Source: Distichodus sexfasciatus
Taxonomy: Eukaryota > Chordata > Actinopteri > Characiformes > Distichodontidae
NCBI GenBank assembly: GCA_032718565.1
Contig: JAVGVS010000280.1
Location: 509,501-573,500 of the forward strand
DNA: 64,000 bases
Direction: 5' to 3'
The translations under genes and the position numbers were made by a program. Below the pieces are notes generated by a model. It searched no databases, was not told where the DNA came from, and saw nothing but the letters and a program-made list of their open reading frames with translations. This document shows, piece by piece, positions 35,195 to 46,850 of this stretch (position 1 is the stretch's first letter; the number at the start of each line of letters is the position of its first letter).

Positions 35195-37164
35195 GTCCAT
35201 TACAAGTTGCTCAGTAGTTTAGACCCTACGCATAGAGATTCTGCACATTTTCTGAACAGCAATAAGACAGACGGATCTCCTCCATTTGTGGGCGTTTGAT
35301 TGCAGTTGATGACCAAGTACTAAGGCTGGGATGCAATTACTTTTTCCCGCTAGTGATGTGGGTTTTGGGGAGTATTTGTTGTTCAATACATCACAAGATG
35401 CCTAGACATTTGTGAGTTGTGTTTACTCAGAATTGTATTATACTAAGTGTTTGCAGAATAATAAAATAATAATAACCAGAGGCTAGAGCCTCATTTCTCT
35501 AACCTATTAAGTCTTATGTGCGGTACTGTACGATGTATATATGTTTTCAATATATGGGTTTTTTTTCATATTTTATATAACTTTTATATCTTTTTATACT
35601 TTATCTGTAATATAAATGATTTTTAATTTTTCTTTTATTATGTTTAGTATTTATTGATGTTTCTTAACTTCTTAATTATTCTGACTTTTCAGCAAAAGAA
35701 CCTCTGGTTTTGTTCTTATAATATTAATAACATTGTCGTTTCTATTTGAACAAAACTTTGAGGGTAGAAGATATAAATAAATATGAAGATAAAAAAAATA
35801 AATGTCTAAAATCTGGTAAAATCTCCAACACTGCGCCTGATGCCGGATAACCATATTTGAGAGCAAAAGCGTTTGAGAGCACATGTAATATTGAGAAAAA
35901 CCTGGTCTGGTCATGGCCTTACAACATAAAGAGGACTTTATATAACAGATGAGCACTACAATGGCACAGCTCTTACTACCTATCTTTAAGGTCAGGCATT
36001 GGAGAGCAAGAGGAAAAGACGAAGTATATTGAATAGGCAGAGGAAAAGAACAGAGCTTCTAGGGGTCTCCTGGAGAGAAAAACAGAGAAAGAAAAGTCAG
36101 ATGAGGAAGGGAGACACAGAGAAGACAGACCGGGGAGGGGTTGGGAGGGACAGATACAGATCAGCTCTGTGATGCTTTGGCTTCACCCTTCACGCTCACC
36201 AAGGACAGGCTTTGTGAAGCGTGAAGCATCGATTTTCCTCTGTGTGTGTGTGTGTATATGTGTGTGTGTGCTGTGATGTGCAGAAAGGCACCTGGTCTGA
36301 TCTAATGCCTCATGCCAGGGCACACTTTAACAGCTCTGATTCAGCTATTGCACAGTGGCTTGCACACGCACACACACAAGGAAGATAGGGAAGAATGCTG
36401 TCGCAGCCCAAAAAAAGGTTAAACCTGCGATTGAAAATCATGTCATTCTCTTAAGTCCCCTCACTTTATTCTACGGCCAAATGGTTTTATTGATTGTTCC
36501 GGTAAAGGTCTGACTGTAGAAGCTTTAAATATGATTGATCCACCGAGTGGACTCTGTTGCTTATGATTAAACAGAACGCTGATTTGACGTGTTATGTACG
36601 TTTTATAGTTCTAGCTCACAACTTCTTGGAGACCGTTGAAATAGAATGGGTTCATAATCCGGAACTGGACTCCCGAACTAGCGTCTTCATGATCTGGTTT
36701 AACAGACAAGCATGTTATCTGTTCCACTTTCCAAGGATGATTTAATGAGACACTCCTCGTACCTGAAGTGACACGGAATCTAAACTAACTGTTATCGTTG
36801 AGATAACATTGCTGGCGGTTAACATGATTACAGGAGAAACTTTTTAAACTGAGTTGTAATAGTACAAAAATGAGGTCTAATGTTAATCCCTCATATATGG
36901 TTTATTCATTAAACATGAAATCAAATATTTTGAGCCTTCTTCTGTTCGAATGTTTGCCTGTTATGTCTGGCCGTATGGCGTTCTCCAACTCAAATGAGAT
37001 ACTCTAATCATTTGAGATACTTGATTTCATGAGCTTTCAGCCATAACTATCAGAACAAAAAGTGTAATAAATATGGCATATACTGTAGGAAAGTTTACCT
37101 TTGATGAATTGAGTAATAAAAATGAGTGTCCTTTTTCACAATAATCATTTTTTAGTTAGTCAGC
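35194..37164. other. Unique noncoding sequence
   Basis: Contains short TG runs near 36241-36270 and CA near 36364-36378, an A/G-rich part at 36000-36150, and an AT-rich part at 35520-35660. No gene seen. Confidence 0.5.
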
Positions 37165-37400
37165 TAGTTAGTGCCACTTTATCCAGATGCAACATTAAAT
37201 ACATGTCTCATCATATATCCCAGACTCAGATCAGAGAACGTTGAGGGTCATACAGCGGGATTAAGGGCCTTCCTCAAGAGGACGAGATTTGTGGCACAGT
37301 GATGCCAGCCTCAGGGCCACTGCTCCTAGGATTTGTAAACCCAATTCTCTACTGGCACAGATCACCAACAAAGCAGGCAATATCCGCCTGAGCTGTGGCC
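37165..37400 (-). mobile_element. Decayed tRNA-derived SINE
   Basis: The plus strand shows, in order, CTTTATCCAGATGCAAC, TTGAGGGTCATACAGC, TTAAGGGCCTTCCTCAAGAG and CCTAGGATTTGTAAACCCAA. This is the complement order of a common fish SINE body, with the last word a damaged B box. The relative at 62310-62485 is in the opposite orientation. The copy is old, and its limits are approximate. Confidence 0.45.
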
Positions 37401-37700
37401 GACTGCTGGTTGTAAACAACTTGTAAATGTAACTAGCACTGCTGCGCCTCTTACTGTACACATACTGTCTTATGGCAGCTGCTTTATCTGGGGTAGTACA
37501 TCGGCCAGGCAAGCGTGGTAACATATTCACTAACCACATGTCTGGGATGTTTAACTTTACATGAATACCATCTTAAATATTTGGTGTATGGAGTTGAAAT
37601 GTCATGAGATGCAGTGCAGCATAAACTAGTGTTTATCGTGTTTATAGTTGAAAATTGCTTATAGTTTAGAGTGAAATATAGTTTAAAGTGGAGTTTACAT

Positions 37701-38004
37701 CAGTGGTTCCCAACCTAGGATCCCTTAGGGGGGCGCTAGAGATCGCAGGGGGTGCACCTGAACACACATCCTGCACTAGGGTTATGAAGTATATTTGTAC
37801 ACATTCTTAACCTGGTGTGTACGTGTGTGTGTGTGTGTATGCGTGTATAGAACAAAACCTACAACGCTGTTTATTTTTTTGCAAATAAACTTTGTAGTGT
37901 CACTTTATTCTTTTTGCGTCTGTGCAGGTGGAGTTGGGGTGGGGGGCCTGGCTGTCTTGGACACAGGCAAGAGGCTTCAGGAAAAAAAAGGTTGGGGCTC
38001 ACTG
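37701..38004. mobile_element. hAT-like MITE
   Basis: The left end CAGTGGTTCCCAACCT (37701-37716) and the complement of the right end (37989-38004, AGGTTGGGGCTCACTG on plus) match at 13 of 16 positions. CAGTGGTTC termini are typical of hAT nonautonomous elements. The flanking 8-mers (GTTTACAT and GTTGCAGA) agree poorly, so the duplication has decayed or the ends are misplaced. A TG microsatellite (37824-37838) sits inside. The spurious open frame at 37795-38133 covers it. Confidence 0.5.
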
Positions 38005-39703
38005 GTTGCAGAATCATTCAGACTCAAGCATCCAGTAGGTACAATGGTATTTTTTGGAAACTCTTTTCACAGTGGGTCATGCTACATTACTTTACAAATA
38101 AAAACAGCAGTATATACTGTAACTGGGTTATAACTGAATATTTTAAGTGGTTCAGTTTGTAAACTCGCAAAATATTTTCCTTTTGTTCACTAATCTACAC
38201 AAATTCTGATAAAGCATAGGGAAAATGATAACACTTCTGATTTAGTTTTTTGTTATGATATTATTATGTTGTTTAGTTGTGTTCTTTTAATGTTTTGTTC
38301 TTTTATGCTTTTAAACTGTATCATTTTCATCTCTTATTTTAAGATCATACTACTTTAAACAAGAAAGACTTTTGTACAATAGTGTTTTGGTATAAATGCC
38401 AAGGAGCTAGTAATACACGTTTCTTTGCTCTTTCTGTTTTAACTATAATTAGAGGTTTAGGTAGTCTCTTGATGCAACTGGGAGTGTTTTTACACTGTGA
38501 AGTGGATATCCAGGACAGTAATAAATAACTAATAAAAGCATTAGATAATCAAACAATTTTTAAAAGCATGCAATGCAGCCATACCTGGTCTGTTATAAAT
38601 GTAACTGCTCTGCAGCTGACCCTGTTCCTTACATCTCGTCCAACAACACAGCCACACCTTAAATGTGACAACTAGGCGTGTATGGAACAACACTGCATAC
38701 GCTGAGATGATCATAACATCACCAAACAGCTAACAAAAGAGTCAACACGATGATCCGAGAGGAGAAGGAATTGGAGAAACAACTTTAATTCCTGATTTTC
38801 GATTCCCCCAGCGCCTCCAATTACCTGTTTGCTGGCTTTCGCTCTTTAGGTGGAACGCACAGCAGGTCAGTAAACAGTTGATATTAAGAGCAAGAAGGAA
38901 GCAAAAATTCATAGGAAAAAGTGGAATGGAAATAAAAGGGTTTAGGGCAAAGTTCACACCGAGTAGCCGTTCTGAATGTGAATGAGGGAATTCAGCGCAG
39001 TTGATGTGAAGGAGTTTAGAAACAGTGGTTAGGGATGTTATTTGATTTCTTTAAGCTTTTTCTTGCAGTTTTTTAACATTGCCCTCGCTGTTAACCACGC
39101 TAGCTGGGGTTATAAAGATAACAGCGATTGTTTTCACTGTAAAGACTTGTCAAGACTCATTTTTGAAAACTAACAGGTCAAACTTACTAGTTAGAATAAT
39201 TCTGTTGTCATCTTGTTATAATCTATATGATTCTGTATCATTTCTTTATTTATTAGTTTGGTTTGTTGAATTAAAGGTGTACATGAAATTAAAGAGCTAT
39301 TAATGGACTAAACTGATTCACTTATTTGAGATTTCTAGCTGTTATCATTATAAATATATTCATATTTTGAATGGTTAATTGTTTATGAATTACCAGCATT
39401 TTTAAATCTCAAAAACAAGCAAACGTCCAATATTTTCATGGCAACTGTTAAACACAAAGCTTCGAGTGCTAAATCTAAAAACTGCTGGAGTGATTCATTG
39501 CATGCCGTGTACAAGGGTGTCAAAGCATGAAGCACTTCTGAGCAACACAGGTGTGAAGGAGGGGATTTGACAGTGAGAGATGGACAGAGAGAGAGAGTGA
39601 GTGAAGAGGGAGGATGCTTGGATAAAGGTCATCCTTCTCCCCAGCCAATCCTCTACCTGCTCTTCTCTCTTACACCTGACCCTGGGTGACCTTGTCGCTA
39701 CAG
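38005..39703. other. Unique noncoding sequence
   Basis: AT-rich with no identified repeats. The last 70 bases become pyrimidine-rich ahead of the exon candidate, with a second possible acceptor (CTTCTCCCCAG ending near 39643) and a branch-point-like CTGAC near 39676. Confidence 0.5.
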
Positions 39704-39758
39704 GAGACGCCCAGCGAGGGGCCGGAGAACAAGCCGAGGTGTGGATCCAGCATGACAG
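39704..39758 (+). CDS. Putative 55-bp internal exon
   Basis: The segment is bounded by a good acceptor (GTCGCTACAG at 39694-39703, behind a pyrimidine-rich stretch and a CTGAC branch-point-like word) and an excellent donor (ACAG|GTAAGG, GT at 39759-39760). It is GC- and CpG-rich against an AT-rich background. Two frames are open through it. One reads ETPSEGPENKPRCGSSMT, the other DAQRGAGEQAEVWIQHD; the third has a stop at its end. The ATG eight bases before the end (39752-39754) could instead make this a 5' untranslated exon that carries the start codon. At 55 bp it shifts phase by one. I do not recognise the peptide. The gene would run on the plus strand with introns longer than 24 kb on both sides, unless other exons have escaped me. 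It could be a chance match of splice signals. Confidence 0.35.
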
Positions 39759-42607
39759 GTAAGGTCAGCGCAGAAGCGAAGAGGGAGAGATTCAGCGCAA
39801 CAAAACAGAGAGGATGTGCAACTTTCCGAGACGTTAACTTTGCAGCTGAGCATGCGGCAACATCAGATTTATACATTCCAGGTTAGCAGTGGCATAGCAT
39901 GACAAAACTAGAAACCTACTGCAGTGAGAAAGAGAAAGTAAAACACATTCGGCTTTGACCCGTTCATGATGCGGCAACGTTGCAGATTTTCTGATTAACA
40001 TCTTGCTTAAATCTACTAAAACTATTAAACTGTTAGAAGTGTAATAGTAGAAGCACAATGGCGATCTGTCTAAATATTAAATTGCCAAACAATAAGAATG
40101 ACAACAGAGAAGTTTCTTTACAAACTCTGTGCATTCTGGACATAAACACTTGTCCCTCTATTCGGCGATTCGATTGAAACAACATTTCAGTGACATTTCT
40201 GCTTACGTGTCATTTCAAACAGCAAGCAGGCAAGAGGAGAGCAGAATAAAAATAAAAGCGATACCTTTTTTTGGCCGGGAGGCGCTGTAAAGGCGGGTCT
40301 TGGGGGAGAAAAAAAGGCCTGGAACAGGACGAGGCGAGCGGACAAACAATAAGATGGACGGTACGAGGAGGAATGGAATAGAGATGGTGAATGGGAGGGA
40401 AAAAGGAAGAAGGGTGGTGGGGAGACAAACGGGTAAAGAAAGGGGTTAGACGGGGCGAAAAATGGAGGGAAGGAGAGGATGTGGGAGGTTGTGTAGAACG
40501 GCCTTTGAGGAAGGTCAGGAAGAGTAGCCTGTCGCTACCCCTTCCGGAAAAACAAAAAGTCATAAAATACGGAACAAACCCATATGGTTGTTTAACGTCA
40601 GGTGCGCCAGACCTTGAAGGAAAGAACAGAAAAACAGAAAGAAAGGAAAAAAGGAAGGAGGTCATAAAAGGCACGGGAAGAAAAAAAAGCATTGTCTGGC
40701 AGTGGACACCACGAAGTTTGTATTGAGGCATCCTATAAGGGCTGAAGCCCAGCGGATATCAATTTCCATCAAAGTCGAGAAAGAAAAAAAAAAATAAATG
40801 AAACAAAACCAACAAAGAAAGAATAACCAAGACACAAACAAGCTCACTTCTTAACCAAGGGTGTGGGGACAAGCATTTCGATCTGCGCAACCCCCGAAGG
40901 TCAGTGCTCACTCAAATGCTTTTTTTCCCACTGAAATACTTATGGAACACACACATAACTGTTTGGCATTAGGAGATTTCTCCTTCTAACTGAAGTCCTA
41001 CACCTACGTTAGCATCAATTGCTCCAAATAGGGCTACAGACTAAAATGAGGCATTCCTGTATTTTTGTCAACAAACTGCAAACAGAATCAATAAGATCCT
41101 AAGGCACTAAAAGAGTCAGCAGCATTTATTTTCAGCATGAAAACACTTCACACAATTTGTTTTTAAACATCATTAATTAATTAATCACTAATATGAAAAG
41201 CAATCCTCTTCAAAAACAAATTTCACCAGCAGATTTTACTGTTTGGGAAGCAGCGAGTCGGCCAAAGCGTGGCCCAGATCACAGTAAACCGGTGAGGAAG
41301 TCATCCATCATACCACTCTAGGTCAGCAAATGTACTCATTAAAGAGCAAAGAAATAGAACCTCCGAGCCTCTTACTCTAACGGACAACCTGAAAAACTAC
41401 AGCCATTTCTGCAGAGTTGTAAAGTCAGATCCAATTCAACAGAAGCAAGAAATGAACTGGAAATCAGAGGAAAATAAATAATGATGTTGTCTAGACTAGT
41501 GAACTATGTCGTGGAGAAACTGTGTAGTTCATTCCCTCTAAGAGCAAATCTCTTGATGGAATGTTTACTAATGGATTCCCCTTTGAACCTTCCTCTTTTC
41601 TAATATATCGCTTCAGACCAACTTTGATGTTTGCCGCTCATTTTCTCTAATCCGAAGCTTTTGTATTTAAAACAGCACAACTGAACATAAAAGGCCAATG
41701 TGCCATTCCTAATGATCATTATGTAATATTTCATTTTATAAGATTATTATTATATAGACACACATTGTTATTCTAAAAATTCATATCCTGTTCAAAATCA
41801 ATTCCCCTTCCTGGTCAGCTAATTTAATTCAACAAACGTTTTTTAGCTAAGAAAAATGGGTGAAAACACGTGAAAGTAATAGAAATCAAACCTTAAAATA
41901 AGAACGAAATTTTAAGGGGTGGAGCAAAAACACGTCATCTCTTTGGGAGTTGGGTGCTAATGGAACAGGAAGAAGGCTATGAATGGACCCACATGGGTTG
42001 AAGCCTCTTTGAGTGCGGAAGGAAAATGATTTTGGTTCTATTAACCCAGTAGTGTGCACAGCCACTTATTCGCGCACATCAGTGCCACTGAATTCAAAAA
42101 TTCGCTGTATGGTGCCAAAACACAGATGTTGTTTTCAGGCTTGCAGGACTGCAAGGAAGAACAATCTGATGATTTTATAGTAAGATGTTTTTTTCATGAA
42201 GAAATAGCTGTGCTCTCCTTCTTCAGCCAGAGTGGGCTCCACTAACACAAAAGCTGTGGCTAGTCTATTGTTCTTTCTTATTGCTTTGCACATTTTTTCG
42301 TTTTATTCAGCACCCATTTGGTGTCATGATAAGTGGCTCAAAGGAAATTGCGCTGGAGGTCGAGGAAATTAAGACTGGCCTAAAGGCACAGACGGGCAAA
42401 CTGCTCAAAACACACATAAATCACTGAAAGAAAGATTCACCTTGGGAGCGGCCTCCAGATGATCATCAAAAATGGAGAGAAAGAGGGACAAAAAGTCATA
42501 ACATTTGATAATCTGACAGCAGTAAAACTTTTCAGTTTAAAACCGTCCTCAATTTTGACTGAACCGACTGAACTTGTGAGTCTACCTCTAACAGATCCAA
42601 ACATATA
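39759..42607. other. Noncoding sequence with purine-rich part
   Basis: Positions 40380-40480 and 40610-40690 are purine-rich. These create the long but low-complexity open frames on both strands at 40210-40731. Other parts are unique AT-rich sequence. Confidence 0.5.
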
Positions 42608-43204
42608 TGTGACCCTCCACAAAACCAGTCGCTTGACGCAAATTTTCGATGAAAGGTCATAAATCAACTAAAAGCGATACCTATATGGAATGAATGGGAC
42701 GACATATGACTGAGATATCAACATTCAAAAGTCGGGTTTCTCTGTCATGCCAAGTGAACTGAAATCTTGCTGAAGTTGACTATCGCCGTAACACTCTGGC
42801 AGCAGTGTGATCGTGACTCGTTCGCCCATTCTGACAACCTAACTGCATTCACAGCCACCGGATAGCCCTCGCGTTAAACAACTGAACTTCGGGGAGGCAG
42901 ATGGATTCGGAGAAATGTCTTCCGCTAATCAACCAGTGGTTTACGTAAATATTGAGTAGAGTTAAAACAAACTTTTAACATTCCGTAAGGAATTGAATTC
43001 CTCACCTCAAGAGAGTCACGTTTTTATGATGGAAAGGGTAAGTTTTTCGGCCAAATTTATTCACAACAGTACAGTATAGTATAGACCTTCCACTGTTTCA
43101 AAACATAAACAAAAATCAAGAAAGTACAGCCCGCATATAAACGGTCGTTTTCTCGGAATCTACGTTGCACGACCAAGCAGCTGGTTTTGCTGTGGAGGGT
43201 CACA
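42608..43204 (+). mobile_element. TGTGACCCTCCAC inverted-repeat element, copy 1
   Basis: The left end is TGTGACCCTCCAC and the right end is its complement (GTGGAGGGTCACA), with the inverted similarity extending into AAAACCAG / CTGGTTTT. TA flanks both sides (42606-42607 and 43205-43206). Inside, GACGACATATGACTGAGATA, TCAACATTCAAAAG and GTCGGGTTTCTC are shared with copies 2 and 3. No transposase frame. The layout recalls an abundant zebrafish element beginning TGTGACCCTGGACCAC, also with CAAAACCAGTC, so the family may be old in Ostariophysi. The superfamily is left open. Confidence 0.85.
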
Positions 43205-46200
43205 TATGGAGTGAGGTGGAGATGATCTAAATATCGGAATCTCTTTCTTCAGAACAAAGCTAGCATTTAGTGCCTTGCACTACATTAAAACATGACTTGG
43301 AATGAGAGTCACAATACTACACAAACCAAAATCACACCCACCTACAATTACAATCACTACTGCCCACCTTGCCTGCTAAGTTAAACAAAATGTATACCTG
43401 GCGCTCAATCCGTGACGGCTTGGGCCGAGTAGTCGGCACAGTCGAGGAAATGTAAGATGTCAGAGCTTTTTCTCGCGGCTCACCGCTCAGTCAGTGAGTC
43501 AACTTCAGCTCCTCGATTGAGTGTGTGTTTATAGAGCATGGATTCCGGTGGGAATCTTTATTATCTTACAGAGTTCTTATATCAACCCGCGTGGTTCACC
43601 TACCTTTTCGCACTTTACTCCACGTTTGGGTTAACCAACCATGCTACACAGGCTAACAGCTAACAGCTAGCATTGTGCCATGTCCTAACCAGATCACTGA
43701 CAGACGCAATCAAACCAATACCATAACTTGAGGCTTTATGACCATGACTCAAAATAGCATTTTCGATTTTTCTATAAGCATCTATATGGCCTGTCAAAAG
43801 ATTTTAGCATTTTGTATTAATTTCATAAACACAGTTTTATTTGGAAAAGTACTCGTAAATCAAACATAAAAACATTTACTGGCTTTCCCCTGGTGCAAAA
43901 CTGACTTCCTACTCTGCATAATCATCCACTGCATCCATAGAGCAGGAGTAACATTTTGTCAATATCTTTATGAAATTCTAAAGAATTTACATTCATTTAA
44001 AAATCAATCTTGACATCAATCGAATCAACACAGATCATCCTTTCACACGCCGGTACTTTCAGCAATGTTTTCAGTGTCTGTTTTTCGAGGAAAAGTGGGG
44101 CCGGTTGTGTAACAGGACAGGAGAGCAGCCATATGGGGAACAGTAGAGCGTGAGAACAAGCCAAAGCTTTGTGGGAAGCCCTCGTCTCTTTCCACACCCC
44201 ACTCAATACCTTCATGCCTGCCATAAGCGCCAACACCGAGCACCGTATCAGCAGTAAACACTTAGTGCTAAACATACTGTAAAAGGAAGACAATCATCCA
44301 CAGCGTAACAAAGTGGCAAGTGGACAAAATATCAAGTTAAAAATGACATCATGGATGACAATAACAACAGATTACAGCTCATTTCCCTTCCGTCTACCCC
44401 CTGTAATGATGAAGCACCCACCATTCCTCATCAAACTCTAGTTTCTTTTTTAGAACAGAAAGGCATTTTACAACAGAGTAAGTGGAGGACAGAACCTAAA
44501 AAAGTAGTAAAATGTTGAACATCCTGTACATTTATTCGCTAGCATAGAAGATTCTGTGTTTTTAGTAAGTATTTGCTGAGTAACATGCAAATGTAGAAAA
44601 TATAGTGTGTGCAAAATCTTCTGACTGGTATTCTGTGTGTAAACTAAAATTAGTAAAGAAACTAGTTTGTCGCTCAGAGCACGGCTTGTCGTCGGGACCG
44701 TGACTCACAAAACTGGCACAGGACAGGCCTGCATCCGATTGGCTGAGGCTGAGTGAGTGTCAGATGGCGACGGGGTCATAATTTTGTCATTAAGGGGGAC
44801 ATGCTTGGAAAGACGCCCTCTTCCTCAACATCCGGCATATAATCAGGCAGCTGCGTTCACCGTATGGCTCTGTTCAATCGGGCTCGTTCACTTTCCACAT
44901 TCGCCAACTTCCTAAGCATACCAGGACTGAAGTGGGAGGCAGCTGAAATACAGATGTGGTCTGCTTGAATCTGGATCCTGCCAGGGCGTTGCACTGTAAC
45001 TGCATAATTACAGAACAAATTTCCTAGCGGACACCTGTCTTGTACAAGAATATTGCAGACTAAGTCTGAAAGATGTCGCTTTGCCAAAGTGTGTGATTGA
45101 AAACTGAGCGGCCAATTAAAGAAAGAGATTTACTTACCAATTATTTATTTTGTTAACTTACTGGTTAATAAAACCCATTACCTTCAGCTAAAAGCAGCTA
45201 CTGGCTGGCTCATTTAAGTTTTTCAGAAGAACTGTACAAAATTTCCAGGACCTGTACAAGAAGTCCCAAAATTCCGGCGACATATAATCGGGATGTGCCA
45301 GATAATGCTTATCACATCAATATAACTTCCAAAAAAGAGGCATGAATGAAAAAAACTTCTACCCAATTTATTGTGCGGCGGCTGCTCATCATTTAGTTTG
45401 TGATCGTGTTTGAGGCAGACCTTTAAAGTAGGTTACAGGGTTTCTTTTCTTTATGTTAGAATTTCATTGACAAGGATTTCATGGGCAAAGCACCTCATTC
45501 TTCAGCAGCTGCCACGTGACTCCAGGAGATGTGCAAACGGCTTAGTCGCAATCCTTCTAACTGCCTGTGACGCGCCAGAACAGCGCAAAGGAGGGAGAAA
45601 AAAAATATGACTGCCATCATCATTATCACGGGCCTTCCTCCTGTCTCCATCCTCATTCATCAGCAGAAGAAGGGCTAGACCAGTGGTTCAGGATGAAACC
45701 CTTCATTATTCTAACTACACTGATTGCTTCAATATAAAATAGATTCTTCATAATTACCTTGCTGTATGAGTAAACAAGCATATTTTCGCTCTGATTTTCA
45801 TGGTCTCATCTAATAAAAAATGATTGGGAAAAATAATGGAAATATCAAAATCCATTTTGATCCATTGATGATCATTTCATCTAGTAACAAACTTCATGTA
45901 CTGGCGACTTCAATGCACCTCTATTTTTTCTTAACAGTATTGAATCCATTTTACTTTTGCTGTCTTTACACCAATAATGCCCGGGGGTCCTGGAAGAATC
46001 AGCCGGGGATGTAGAGTAGAGAGAAGCCGTGGGATGTAAAGATGATAGTTTAAATGTTAATGCAGGAAATGCTGTTTCGTTATCTGCTCTTTTAAGGCCT
46101 TCCTAGTCATTGTAGCTGCTGTTTAATTCAGGCTAGGAACAAAATCATTTGAGGGCGTGCAGAAAATTAATGTGCTCACAACGTACAGATAGAAACTACT

Positions 46201-46217
46201 TTTGTAGACACAGATGT
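43205..46217. other. Unique noncoding sequence
   Basis: The part 43400-43560 has raised CpG content, and 45470-45690 has CNE-like texture. The overlapping open frames at 43997-44293 have no recognisable domain or splice context. Confidence 0.45.
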
Positions 46218-46650
46218 GTCTCTTTGCTTCCCCTCTCCTCCCACTCTCCTCTCCCTTCCCTAACCCCATCTCCCTCATTGCTTTCATCTCTCCCTCTCTT
46301 GCCCTGCCTCCACCCTTCCTCCCTTCCTTTATCTCTCTCTCTCTCTCTCTCTACCTCCCCTTCCTTTAGTTTGCCATCCTCCACTCCTTCCTTTCTCTCT
46401 CTCTCTCTCCCACTCCCCTCATTATCAGTATCCTCCTTCCCCTTGTCTCCTGTCTTCTCTCCATCCTCCACTTTCCTCCCTCTCCTTCCTCTATCTCTCT
46501 GTCCTCCCCCCTCCCGCCACACTTTCCCTCCTTACCTCTCTCCCACCCTTGCTCTTATTCTTTCTCCATTTCTCCCTTTCTCCTTTCTTCACTCCCCCTC
46601 CTATCTCTTCTTCTCCCCTTCCTCCCTCTGTCCCTCCCTTTCTCACTGTC
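46218..46650. repeat. Long polypyrimidine (C/T) tract
   Basis: About 430 bases with very few purines on the plus strand, including pure CT runs at 46331-46351 and 46395-46409. The 169-residue open frame on plus is a Ser/Leu/Pro low-complexity artefact. Confidence 0.9.
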
Positions 46651-46739
46651 TATGCTAAACGGTTCATGGTTCCTCAGAATGGCGTTATTAATTCAGGAAA
46701 ACACTTTAAGCACTGGAAATAACCTGGAGCCACGTCGTC

Positions 46740-46850
46740 TCGTCTCTCTATGTATCTGTGTACCAGTATATGAGAATGACAATAAGATGCGACTTGACTT
46801 TGACTTTTTGACTTTGACTTTAAGCTGAGTTTAGTTTAGTTTAAGGCAAG
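46740..46850. repeat. Fish repeat tail with TTGACTTTGACT units
   Basis: GAATGACAATAAGATGCGAC is followed by TTGACTT/TTGACTTT units (46793-46822) and then AGTTT units. The combination of a GACAATAA word and a TTGACT tail is a common 3' end of fish retroelements. Confidence 0.5.

Noticed and set aside
37725..37745. CTCF-like word near GGGGGGCGCTAG
   Set aside because: One G too many between AG and CGC for the core pattern, and it lies inside a MITE end.
40210..40731. 173-codon open frame on minus
   Set aside because: Phe/Ser/Pro-rich and mirrored by a Lys/Glu-rich frame on plus, as expected for purine-rich DNA.
46149..46658. 169-codon open frame on plus
   Set aside because: Low-complexity Ser/Leu/Pro string from the C/T tract.
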